DNA from: Siphonodentalium dalli
Taxonomy: Eukaryota > Mollusca > Scaphopoda > Gadilida > Siphonodentaliidae
Direction of reading: 5' to 3'
Length of the DNA: 64,000 nucleotides
Assembly (NCBI GenBank): GCA_032622095.1
Contig: CP136066.1
Coordinates: 191,072,816 to 191,136,815, forward strand
Position 1 is the first letter of the stretch. Each line of letters opens with the position of its first letter. The position numbers were made by a program, and so were the translations under genes. The notes under the pieces are model-generated. The model was not told where the DNA came from, did no database searches, and worked only from the letters and a program-made list of their open reading frames with translations. This document shows, in pieces, positions 46,787-56,884 of the stretch.

Positions 46787-49700
46787 CTATACTGCAAAGA
46801 TTGACTTTAGTGCAAACAATAGCTTTTAAACATCACGTAACATGTGAAAAATTAAAATTTATTATCAACGGGAGTGCAAGTGTAAGTAAGTTGAGATGAT
46901 AACATGAGATGATCGGTTCACTCGGGAGGGGGGGTCGAAGTTTACACCACAAACGCAGGCTATATGGCCACGTCCACGAAATGTGTGGTTATCCCTTTTC
47001 ACACTAATGATTTTCTATCTGATTTTTACACCACAAATTATCATTAAGCATGTATGTGAAACGGTCTTGAAACACTTCCGTGACTATATTCTTGAAATTT
47101 TGCGAATGCCCTGTGCCAATGTATTATCTTATATATGCGAGTCTCCCAATATGGAACCTCGCATATATAAGAATTGCCTAACAATAATTAGCTTGACCGT
47201 GTAAGACAGTGTATTTCCTTATATATGCGAGGCTGCCTATGGGAGACTCACATATATAAGAGAATACACTGGCTCAGGATATTGAATGCTACACCAGCAC
47301 AGCTTCCGTGATGAAATACTAAAATGGGCAATGAAATAACAAACTATCCTTATCGTATGAAACCAGAGGAGATATGGCACAGTAGCATGTTATATTTACG
47401 TCTCCGAAACATGCCGGCATGTTTCGGAGATGTAAATGCTACTGTGCCATATCTCCTATGGTTTCATACAATAGAGACCTATAATGTGCATATAGTGTCC
47501 TAAGTGCGACGTCGGAATACAGCGGCCATTCGAGCTTCCTTTTTTGGGGTTGCTTCGGTGGCCGTGTGGTATTGACGTCGGACTTTGAGGCGCGCTCGCC
47601 GTCGGGCCGGGGTTCGATTCCCACCCAATCCTTATCGTAGATTATCCGCCAGATCAAAATATGATAACGCCTTTTTATTGCTATAAAAACTCCCTCTTAT
47701 CGACTAACGTAAGAGTCGGTTGTACAATAATTGTTAATCAACTGTAAATATATAGATGTGTAAACATCAAAGCACCTAAATTGAGGCAATTCAGTAATAT
47801 ATGTTGCAACTATATAGGCAGAATTATTTTAAACATAGATCGTATAAGATGAACACGTATTCCATTTTCCGTTATTGTTCGATACGTACCTGCGGAAATT
47901 GATGCCAGTTTAGTTTTGAAGAATATATTCATGTTAGCTGTTGGGACTGTGACTAAGTGTCCTCCATCGGCTTCACAGTAAACCACAGCCTCGTTCCAGA
48001 GTACCCTGGTTGCGTTATATTTCCAGCATACGACAGGGTAGGTTTCTAATGTGTATCCGGGAAGACTGCATGGTGCTAAGAAATGTATAATATAGGTTGG
48101 TGCGTACTGTTCGATAACATATAGACGTCGGCTGTGAAACACACTAGGTAATACACAATCCGATTCGCCCCCAAACACTTTCCTAAGCTAATTTTTAGTC
48201 TACCATTCAGCATAAAAAAGAAAAAACATGCCATGGTCATCATTTGTAAGGCAAAGGGATCGACAAAAAAGCCACACAAATACCAACAAGTTTCACTGTG
48301 AAAACGATCTATATTATATACTATTTTTGCGAAACTAAAGCATTCCCGCTCATGTACCGATCACGTAAATTTCCATAAATTGACATATACGTGGGATTTA
48401 CGTGATCCGTATATGCCGTAAATCTGGACATTTAACTCTTAGTTACTTCCCTCTAGTGTACAATGCTTACAAACATTGAACCCATGCGATTGGTGATCCA
48501 CATGTATATGTGTCAACTTTCTTACCCGTTGCTGTTGCGATAGTCGTCACTGTTGTTCCAGCAGCAGGTGTTGTTGCTGCATGCGTTGGCGGAGCTACAT
48601 GTGTTGTCAGAGCTACAGGTGTTGTCGGAGCTACATGTGTTGTCGGAGCTGCAGGTGTTGTCGGAGCTAGAAGAGTTGTTGGAGCTACAGGTGTTGTCGG
48701 AGCTGCAGGTGTTGTCGGAGCTACATGTGTTGTTGGAGATACAGGTGTTGTCGGAGCTACAGGTGTTGTCGGCGCTACAGGTGTTGTCGGAGCAGCAGGT
48801 GTTGTCGGAGTTACAGGTTTTGTCGGAGCTACAGGTGTTGTCGGAGCTACATGTGTTGTCGGGGCTACAGGTGTTGTCGGAGCTACAGGTGTTGTCGGAG
48901 CTAAAGGTGTTGTCGGAGCTACAGGTTTTGTCGGAGCTACAGGTGTTGTCGGAGCTACATGTGTTGTCGGGGCTACAGGTGTTGTCGGAGCTACAGGTGT
49001 TGTCGGAGCTAAAGGTGTTGTCGGAGCTACAGGTGTTGTCGGAGCTACAGGTGTTGTCGGAGTTATAGGTGTTGTCGGAGCTACATGTGTTGTCCGAGTT
49101 GCATGTGTTGTCGGAGCTGCATGTGTTGTTGGAGCTACAGGTGTTGTCGGAGCTACAGGTGTTGTCGGAGCTACAGGTGTTGTCGGAGCTACATGTGTTG
49201 TCGGAGCTTCAGGTGTTGTCGGAGCTACAGGTGTTGTCGGAGCTACATGTGTTGTCGGGGCTTCAGGTGTTGTCGGAGCTGCATGTGTTGTCGGAGCTGC
49301 AGGTGTTGTTGGAGTTACAGGTGTTGTCGGAGCTACATGTGTTGTTGGAGCTACAGGTGTTGTCGGAGTTACAGGTGTTGTCGGAGCTACATGTGTTGTT
49401 GGAGCTACAGGTGTTGTCGGAGTTACAGGTGTTGTCGGAGCTACAGATGTTGTCGGAGCTGCAGGTGTTGTCAGAGCTACATGTGTTGTCGGAGCTACAA
49501 GTGTTGTTTGAGCTACAGGTGTTGTCGGAGCTATAGGTGTTGTCGGAGCTGCAGGTGTTGTTGGAGTTACAGGTGTTGTCGGAGCTACATGTGTTGTTGG
49601 AGCTACAGGTGTTGTCGGAGTTACAGGTGTTGTCGGAGCTACAGATGTTGTCGGAGCTGCAGGTGTTGTCAGAGCTACATGTGTTGTCGGAGCTACATGT

Positions 49701-52596
49701 GTTGTTGGAGCTACAGGTGTTGTCGGAGTTACAGGTGTTGTCGGAGCTACAGATGTTGTCGGAGCTGCAGGTGTTGTCAGAGCTACATGTGTTGTCGGAG
49801 CTACAAGTGTTGTTTGAGCTACAGGTGTTGTCGGAGCTATAGGTGTTGTCGGAGCTACATGTGATGTCGGAACTACATGTGTTGTCGGAGCTACAGGTGT
49901 TGTCGGAGCTACATGTGTTGTCGGGGCTACATGTGTTGTTGGAGCTACAGGTGTTGTCGGAGCTACATGTGTTGTCGGAGCTTCAGGTGTTGTCGGAGCT
50001 ACAGGTGTTGTCGGGGCTTCAGGTGTTGTCGGAGCTACAGGTGTTGTCGGAGCTGCAGGTGTTGTCGGAGCTTCAGGTGTTGTCGGAGCTACAGGTGTTG
50101 TCGGAGCTTCAGGTGTTGTCGGAGCTTCAGGTGTTGTCGGAGCTACAGGTGTTGTCGGAGCTGCAGGTGTTGTCAGAGCTACAGGTGTTGTCGGAGCTAC
50201 AGGTGTTGTCGGAGCTGCAGGTGTTGTCGGGGCCGCAGGTGTTGTCGGAGCTAGAAGTGTTGTCGGAGCTACATGTGTTGTTGGAGCAACAGGTGATGTC
50301 GGAGCTACAGGTGTTGTCGGCGCTACAGGTGGTGTCGGAGCAGCAGGTGTTGTCGGAGTTACAGGATTTGTCGGAGCTAGAGGTGTTGTCGGAGCTACAT
50401 GTGTTGTCGGGGCTACAGGTGTTGTCGGAGCTACAGGTGTTGTCGGAGCTGCAGGTGTTGTCGGAGGTACAGGTGTTGTCAGAGCTACATGTGATGCCGG
50501 AGCTACAGGTGTTGTCGGAGCTGCATGTGTTGTCGGAGCTGCAGGTGTTGTCGGAGCTGCATGTGTTGTCGGAGCTGCAGGTGTTGTCGGAGCTGCAGGT
50601 GCTGTCAGAGCTCCAGATGTTGTCAGAGCTCCAGGTGTTGTCGGAGCTCCAGGTGTTGTCGGAGCTAAAGGTGCTGTCGGAGCTCCAGATGTTGTCAGAG
50701 CTCCAGGTGTTGTCGGAGCTACAGGTGTTGTCGGAGCTACATGTGTTGTTGGAGCTACAGGTGTTGTCGGAGCTACATGTGTTGTTGGAGCTACAGGTGA
50801 TGTCGGAGCTACAGGTGTTGTCGGAGCTACAGTGTTGTGGTGGTGGGTACCCAGAGGGCGGAAACAATTAAAAAGCACTAGTGTCTGAAATTTTTTTCCT
50901 GATCCCCCTGATATGACGGTCATTTAGGATTATGGCGATCATTTTGGATCAAGATCATCATCAATATGGATGGTTGTTACTGTTTGTATCAAGTCATCAT
51001 CTGACAACAGTTTATTGATGCATATATCAAGGTGTCATGCCGATAACACTAAACATCAGCATGCCAATGTGTCACAAGATAGGATAATTGGTCTAATGGC
51101 GGCTATCTTGTTTTTGTCGGTCATCTTGGATTCAAGAATATTTTCAAGGTGACCAATCTTTTTTATTTTAAAGTGTAATAATAAAAAACGCCTATATATA
51201 TCTGATAACACAATAATGAATGATAGTGCTCGTTACTTTTTCATTGCTCCTGCTATCATTGAGCATCATATCCTCGTGGAAATACGCGCATCATCGACCT
51301 ATATTGTGAAATAGGTATATAATGGGATTATTCGTTTCTGAAATAAGCAGATAATGGACACTTACCAGTTATTTCGTTTTATGGCGCGCACCAGTGAAAA
51401 CACCCGTTATAGAGAGTACACCTAAAACATCGTGATTTTGCCTATTTTTCTCATCGTCCGCACTACTTATAATCGTCTCAGTATGAGTCGATAATGTGAC
51501 TAAAATATTCTCATTTTCAGCACATTATCGACTCAAAATGAGGCAATTCTAAGAAGATTATCTGCCTAAATTAAGTTATATTATAAGTAGATAATGTGCT
51601 GGTTTTTAGGCGAACAGGCTGAACGGAGATGATGAGTGTATGGAAGGCCGGAGAGTGAGCCCCCACTTATTATGACACGGGTCATATACTTGCAAATGAT
51701 GAAGATCCTATTGTTTTATTCAGACTTGTTTCTAAAAGGTTTTCAAATTTACTTTTGTCTTTAAATTTCAAATGTTTAAATACTATTTTATGCTGCAAAT
51801 TTCAGAAATGTTATTATTTGTTATTCTTAAAAACTTGATTGTTCAGTACGTTTCAACTTTCTTTTCCAAATTTTGTAAAGCACTCCGGGACACTGCTCTC
51901 CGCGTTAAATGTATGGCAAGTACACGAGGAACCAGGTGTCTTCACGTGATTGGGACCCTGGCCCCCTTATGCACCCCTTCTATAATACGCTTTGCAGACC
52001 AACTACTCTTGTTATTGACATGCATTTTGCACCACCATTATTATGTGGGTCAATTTATATAACGAATGTGTTTGAAGCCGTTTTTATTAAACAAAATGCA
52101 TTTTGTCTACCTCCCAGTGCATTACTCTGACTTAGTCTCTGTCATATAGTGTGCAAGGTGTGGCGTCGCTTTAAAAACTTGCAGTCGTGTGACCTGACCA
52201 GACACCCTCTTACCTATAATACGTACACATAAAACACTACTTTTAAGTAGTAAAGAGACAATCTAGACATTTCTCTTCCGCCTCGAGTACTAACACGTAT
52301 ATTGTACTCACCTGTGGTTCTGATGTCACAACAAATAATGTATGATTTGGTCGTGTAATCTGCAATGCTCCAGTTTCGATCAAGTGGCACGATTTTCGCC
52401 TGACGTCATAATAGAAGTTTGAACATCGGCGTTGGTAAGAACACATTGCCTCACAACGAAGAATATTCGAAATCATTATAACATCATAACTCTCCCAGAT
52501 TGACCCGGATTCAACCCTTGCTACTGACACACTGGCGTGTACAGTATTAAAACACAGACCGTAAAGCAAAACATTTCCGAGAAAAAGCCGGAACAT
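46572..52596 (-). CDS. PAN/apple - mucin stalk - C-type lectin gene (assembled from exons)
   Basis: Four exons on the minus strand join in frame. Exon 1 (52312-52596) has a signal peptide and PAN/apple-like domain and ends in phase 0 at CCACAG/GTGAGT. Next is a mucin-repeat exon (48526 to about 50900), whose acceptor I place tentatively at TTTCAG before ACACTAGTG (phase 0), ending GCAACGG/GTAAGA in phase 1. Exons 47890-48075 and 46572-46786 form one lectin domain. The product would be a secreted or matrix protein of about 1,000 residues: an N-terminal adhesive domain, a long O-glycosylated stalk and a lectin head. Additional small exons between 50.9 and 52.3 kb are possible. The order and phases of the last three exons are well supported; the exon 1 to stalk link is inference. 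Confidence 0.6.
47207..47470. repeat. Two hairpin repeats in the lectin intron
   Basis: At 47207-47274 CAGTGTATTTCCTTATATATG pairs with ATATAAGAGAATACACTG, and a related palindrome is at about 47119-47172. At 47356-47468 a much longer palindrome centres on ATGCCGGCAT, with arms TCTCCGAAAC/GTTTCGGAGA, GCACAGTAGC/GCTACTGTGC and TATGAAACCA/TGGTTTCATA. These look like small foldback elements. Confidence 0.75.
47543..47640 (+). repeat. tRNA-like SINE head
   Basis: TGGCCGTGTGGT fits a Pol III A box and GGTTCGATTCC, 40-odd bases on, fits the B box; spacing is that of a tRNA. The would-be acceptor stem (GGTTGCT against ACCCAATC) does not pair, so a true tRNA is unlikely and a tRNA-derived SINE is the better call. 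It sits inside the lectin intron. Confidence 0.5.
47890..48075 (-). CDS. Exon of the mucin-lectin gene (first half of CTLD)
   Basis: The acceptor CATTTCTTAG precedes CACCATGCAG (phase 1) and the donor is CCGCAG/GTACGT (phase 1). The peptide is PCSLPGYTLETY, VCWKYNATRVLWNEAVVYC, EADGGHLVTVPTANMNIFF and KTKLASISAG, i.e. the first Cys-x-Tyr strand, CWK, W-EA helix, C-x3-GGHL-T and N-x-F. The sequon NAT is a possible N-glycosylation site. It joins the mucin exon upstream as ATAT-APCSLPG without a shift, which is the main evidence that stalk and lectin are one protein. Confidence 0.85.
48526..50900 (-). CDS. Mucin-like (APTTPV)n repeat exon
   Basis: About 124 units of 18 bp encode the hexapeptide A-P-T-T-P/H-V/A/L/E, uninterrupted over roughly 2.24 kb (48590-50832). 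Variation is mostly at positions 5 and 6 (Pro/His; Val/Ala/Glu/Leu); Ala-Pro-Thr-Thr is nearly fixed. Such Thr/Pro-rich arrays are dense O-glycosylation platforms (mucin-type). The C-terminal end is non-repetitive TTVTTIATATG and then the donor GCAACGG/GTAAGA. The upstream border includes part of a dispersed repeat (TTTTTTTCCTGATCCCC, also at 45.91 kb), so the first about 20 codons are uncertain. The other frames are also open across the array because the unit lacks stops; those are shadows. Confidence 0.8.
48590..50832 (-). repeat. 18-bp minisatellite, about 124 units
   Basis: The unit on the minus strand is GCTCCGACAACACCTGTA, with common variants CAT for CCT and GCA/TCG changes. Higher-order blocks recur: for example ACAGATGTTGTCGGAGCTGC followed by a CAGAGCT unit appears at about 49.44, 49.64 and 49.75 kb on the plus strand. 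This suggests segmental duplication inside the array. Confidence 0.95.
50924..51280. other. Probable intron sequence of the mucin-lectin gene
   Basis: It contains a dispersed-repeat piece (ATCTTGTTTTTGTCGGTCATCTTGGATTC, read in two parts) related to 40.1 and 45.5 kb. No exon recognised. Confidence 0.45.
51290..51622. repeat. Foldback repeat block (AATAAG/CGATAAT family)
   Basis: It ends CGAACAGGCTGAA, the reverse complement of the family's CAGCCTGTTC start, and contains GAGTCGATAATGTG / CACATTATCGACTC inverted arms at about 51484-51535. It is closest to the block at 4.2-4.3 kb. It lies in the presumed intron of the mucin-lectin gene. Confidence 0.65.
52312..52596 (-). CDS. First exon: signal peptide and PAN/apple-like domain
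   Basis: From Met at 52596 the peptide starts MFRLFLGNVLLYGLCFNTVHA, a good signal peptide with likely cleavage after VHA. An upstream in-frame Met at 52614 (MPHSFD) is less likely, as it would push the hydrophobic core inward. The mature part has CEAMCSYQRRCSNFYYDV and KSCHLI, the C-x3-C-x5-C-x2-F-Y-D...C-L pattern typical of PAN/apple modules in invertebrate extracellular proteins. It ends SEPQ at CCACAG/GTGAGT, phase 0. PAN modules mediate protein or carbohydrate contacts. As the nearest upstream minus-strand coding exon, it is my candidate start for the mucin-lectin gene. Confidence 0.65.
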
Positions 52597-52794
52597 ATCG
52601 AATGAGTGTGGCACGTGGACGGTTCGATCTCGGAGTGAGTTGATATTCTTTCCCCGACAACCCCAAATGTTGTTAATGTTACTGAGGCGACAAAATCACA
52701 ACTCTACAGATAATGACGCATTCAATTATACTTAAGGTGGTGCTGATGTTACCAACTATTCAACGCCAACCGATTATCTCGAAACTAAACACAT

Positions 52795-53050
52795 GACGGG
52801 CTTATTTTAATGATCGAAACAAGCTGATATTGTCATTATTTAACATCAATATACGCTCTATATGGACATAAAACACGTTATTTAAACCGTCCATTGTGTG
52901 ACTATTTACATACGTAATAAGCCCACGTTGGCATTATTTAATCTACACGGGTATAAGTTCATAATGGGCTTATTTCAGAATAAAATAAGTCCAACATGAA
53001 TCTTTGTTAATATATAGGTCCAATATGAACCTATTGGCGCGAGGATCTGT
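52795..53050. repeat. Foldback repeat block
   Basis: Arms such as GGGCTTATTTTAATGATCGAAA, TATTGTCATTATTT and AGTCCAACATGAATC / GGTCCAATATGAACC match the family at 14.3-14.7 and 54.1-54.9 kb. It lies just upstream of the PAN exon. Confidence 0.6.
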
Positions 53051-54139
53051 TGTCTACCCTGGATGCTAGCTCATTTTTACTTGTTCATACATGGGAGTCA
53101 ACGTTATGTGACAAGCGACCTAACGAATGAAAGGACCCATCGTTGTCTCTCGTGACCAAAAACAAACGGTCATGTGAATAACTATACCGCCAACAGTACA
53201 TGGATGCAGACAATCTGCATTCGCTGAAATATCTCAATGGTCATACACAAACTCCAATGGGCCGTTGTTGCTGATTTTGTTCTTAGTGAAAATAACAAAT
53301 ACTAAAAAACTAACATTGTTATCTAGCGAACCCATTGGTTTGTTGAACCCATTGGTGTGTTACCTCAAAATATATTTGTTTTTGTGAGAAAGTTGTCTTT
53401 GTTTTAAACCAGGGTGTGCTTCGAGTTGCATCCAAAGTATCAAGTTACGTGCTCTAAATGTTCTCACCAGTTTAAGTATGTATATGTAGCTTCATGTGTG
53501 AAAGATATTTTTCTGGGAAACATGTCGTGAATATCATGCAATACTGAAATAGTCCTCATCTGAACCACCTTAATAAAACTAATCGCAATCAATATGTCCA
53601 TTCCACATAACAGGCAGCTCATTCTTCCACTCGCTCACATCTGAACCACCTTAACAGAACTGAGTGGAGTCAAGTGGACAAGTCTGGATACCGAGTGTAT
53701 GACGTTTGCAGATTTAGGTGTAGCGGCGGGGAGGCGAAAAATATTGGATTGTTTCAGGCTATCGAACGTATAGCTGAACAATAGTCTGTGTTCGCTCAGA
53801 CTGAAGAAGACTCTCAATGCGTATAGGACGTACATATTATAATACATTTAAAACATATTCACACCCCGAGGAAAACCGAATAAAACCACAGTGAATACGA
53901 TTACCTACCCATCACATGCATGTATATGTTATAACCCGTTTGGTCGTCTGGCAATTGGATACAGAATGACGGCGCTGATGTGCATATATGCAGATGGTAA
54001 TTACATATCAAACAAGTAAACCCCATGCGGTCATCACGTTATCCAGAAGTTAAACCATTTCATGACGGCATCTATTGTTTGTAGCAGGACTGGTGTCTAT
54101 ATTGACGATTAGACACAGGACACGTTGCCATGCAACATA
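53051..54139. other. Interval without recognised gene
   Basis: No exon or element recognised. It could contain the promoter of the mucin-lectin gene, whose first coding exon begins at 52596, but I see no clear TATA box or other core element to commit to. Confidence 0.45.
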
Positions 54140-54491
54140 TCCTCGTAAAATAGGTTCATATTGGACCTAAATATTCACATATATTAATATTGGACTAAAT
54201 GTATTATGCAATAAGCCCATGGTGGAATTAAACCCGTTATTTCGTTGGGTATAAATCCATCACGGCGAAAAAAAACATGATAAAGAGCGTACATCTGGTA
54301 ATTCTTGTGTTGGTTTAATCATGTTATTTTCTAGCCTGACATCGTGAAAATAAGCAAAATATGGGCGCATTTTATATGGAAATGGTCCCATATAGGGCTG
54401 TTATAATAACCGGCATTTAGGCCCATATACAGCTTATTTCGCGTAATTATAAATAAGCCCGTATTGCGCATATTTTCAATAGAACAGGCTG
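54140..54491. repeat. Foldback repeat block
   Basis: The sub-unit 54332-54491 starts TAGCCTGACATCGTGAAAATAAGC and ends AGAACAGGCTG, matching the termini of the element at 14307-14497. The preceding part carries GGTTCATATTGGACC and its inverted form. Confidence 0.65.
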
Positions 54492-54501
54492 CGAAATAGT
54501 G

Positions 54502-54894
54502 TAGCCTGTTCTCTTGGGAAATAAGCTGGTATTGAACTTATTTCATGAGACTGAAATAAGTTCATATTGACGAATATTGACATTATTTAGATTTGAATAG
54601 GCCATATATGGACCTAAACGTGCAACGAAATATATGATGCATATGAACTTATTTCAATTCAAATAAGTACTTATTGGATGCACGTATTCTACTCGCCGCA
54701 ATATTGACCATAATAAATAGTCTACCATATGTACGCTCTCTATAATGTGTTGTCATGCGGCCCGCGACCCGCGACAAGAAAACGGAATAACGGGTATAAG
54801 CCCACTGTGTGCTTATTTCTTAATCAAATAAGTCCAATATGAACCTACGTGAATATGTAGGTCCAATATGAACCTATTTGCAAGAGGATATGTT
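54502..54894. repeat. Foldback repeat block
   Basis: It starts GTAGCCTGTTCTC ten bases after the previous member ends, and finishes CCAATATGAACCTATTTGCA. Several AATAAG / CTTATT arms pair internally. The tight succession shows the family inserting next to or into itself. Confidence 0.65.
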
Positions 54895-55577
54895 GCATAA
54901 TGTGTAATTGACCCAAGTGATAGATATTTGGGTGTGAAAATTGAATACAACGTATATTCAACAACCGTTGTTGATACCGGTACTCAGTCTAAACTGACAT
55001 TCATTTTTCGGAAAAGATTACTCAAAAGTGCAGAAGACCGCTTCGTGTCGTGTTGGGAATTGTGAACATATGTTTACTGACAACATGAAGTGGAAATTTT
55101 TATTTTATTTGTGACATTTGAATTTTTATGGAAATATTTGTAAACAATCCTGTACTGTTGACATACTTCCTAATAATAATCAAACTGGGTCGAAAATCAA
55201 AATTCTGTTTTGCGTTGTTACTATAGATAAGCATTCAATCTTTCCAATAGATATGATATGGTCACCTACGCTTTGTAATGTTTTAGTGAACTTCCCCGAC
55301 AATTAACACTGAATTCCCATCCAAATGTTACCACTTTACCTCCCTCTTTACCATTTATTTGCTAATTGGATGTTGGAATGGTAATATTATTCATCTGGAG
55401 AAATGTTCAGAAAATATAACAAGACAGCAAATCATTCATACGCAGAAGGATTCATATTCATTTGTGAAAATTAATTTGTTTAGAAAAGTAAGATAAACTA
55501 TTCTCAATGTTTGCACCCACCGTGATATAAACGCTCTTTATGTTTACCATATTAGGAAACATTGACAAGAAACGCTC
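54895..55577. other. Interval without recognised gene
   Basis: AT-rich. The paired ATAAACGCTCTTTAT motif begins at about 55530. No exon supported. Confidence 0.5.
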
Positions 55578-55583
55578 TTTATT
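55578..55583 (-). promoter_or_regulatory. Candidate polyadenylation signal AATAAA from a repeat
   Basis: AATAAA on the minus strand, about 43 bases past the stop codon at 55626. It is part of the dispersed AATAAAGAGCGTTT motif, so a repeat may be providing this gene's 3' end. Confidence 0.4.
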
Positions 55584-55625
55584 GTTTCATGCTCGAGTCG
55601 ATATGTGGCATTACGTCCGCGTAAA

Positions 55626-55917
55626 TCAATTTGACGACATCTGATCACAGTAATCGGACCGGAATGTTTGCACGAGCGAACTTTGCGTATCGCTTCGGAA
55701 CAGGGTCGATACGCTTTGATCGAGCTCATACTGTGAGATAGTGTACGTCCCCGACGATTGTCGCTCCACCGGACGGGACTTCCACGGTATGGGTTCGCAG
55801 CCCGAGGAGGACGAGTGGTCCTGACTGACCCCGACGGGCACTTTGACCATCTCGTAAGGGTGGATCACATCTGCCGGGGTGTTCCAGCCGATAAGAGTGG
55901 TCCGCAATAGCCCCGGG
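55626..55917 (-). CDS. 3'-terminal exon of an unrecognised gene (cytoplasmic-tail-like)
   Basis: A strong acceptor (TTTTTTTTATTTTAG) precedes CCCGGGGCTATTGCGG; entry is in phase 2. About 96 codons follow to TGA. The sequence is GC-richer than its surroundings and polar: LIGWNTPADVIHPYEMVKVP, QDHSSSSGCEPIPWKSRPV, SGTYTISQYELDQS and SDTQSSLVQTFRSDYCDQMSSN (read in parts). Ser/Tyr-rich segments such as YTISQYEL resemble intracellular tails of membrane receptors, but I cannot name a family. Upstream exons should be above 55918 on the minus strand; none was identified before the LINE at 57.7 kb. Confidence 0.55.
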
Positions 55918-56884
55918 CTAAAATAAAAAAAAATAACTGTAGTGTGGCTGTATGGATTATATTGACTTTTTAATTTGTGCGAGCACTTTCGTCGTACAGT
56001 GGATCGGATCGGTGGGCCTAAAGCATTAGTGTGCAAATCGGAAAATGTTGTTCCTGTGTCTCGATTACTGTGATTGCAAATGAGAATTATGAATATTGAA
56101 TTACAATTTAAGTTCATTCGTAGCGGCAGTTTAAATGTAATTAGTAACATATGCCACAATAAATAACGACACTAGTAACTGCAGTCTACATACACCATGC
56201 GGGGCGATTGAAAAGTTATCAAAATTCGTGACATGAAATATAATGTCATTCACATCACGAATATACCGATCTGGGTCTTTAATTCACAGCACTTGGTACT
56301 GTGCGAAACGGAATCACATTTATCTAACATGGAATTGTTATAAGACTAGATAGTGCATGCATGCATCTGATAATACATATATATCAATCATATTATGTTC
56401 TGGAATCGAAAAGAAACATAATTATGAACAAAGCCAAAGATACGGTCATTGGGGAAAGTTACACGATGAAGTTCGTCGATTTTCGTGACATCTTATGAAT
56501 GAAATGAGCATTATGAAATTGACCCTTTTCTCCAAAGAGTATCTCATCCGCAGACCTCCCCCAGCGTCAAGAAATATATTGGTTAAATGCAGTAAAAATG
56601 TTCCCATTCCCCTCGCGACAAGGTATAGTTATATCCACATTGATGTTAGTGTATACCATACCATGTATAGCTACGATAGGCCTAATTTATACTCGAATTT
56701 GCGACTGGGGTCCATCCTTTCGATAAACCGTTGTGTGCGGAGTGTAATTACTGATAATCACACCACGAAATATAGGCTTATTTATAATTCATATTTACAG
56801 TAAATAACATTACACATAAATTAATGTACATTTGGGAAGTATTGATTGTCTCAAAGATTATGTTTTTGAAATAAAATTGGCAGA

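Noticed and set aside
47543-47640. Genuine tRNA gene
   Set aside because: A and B boxes are present but the acceptor stem does not pair.
48590-50832. CRISPR array
   Set aside because: Units are 18 bp with no unique spacers, are in frame as protein, and the DNA is animal.
48510-50871. Long plus-strand frames (VVGATG, LSELQV, CCRSYR repeats) as genes
   Set aside because: They are antisense or off-frame readings of the 18-bp array; no start context, splice sites or non-repeat ends support them.
56495-56803. 102-codon plus-strand frame as a gene
   Set aside because: No recognised domain or flanking splice signals.
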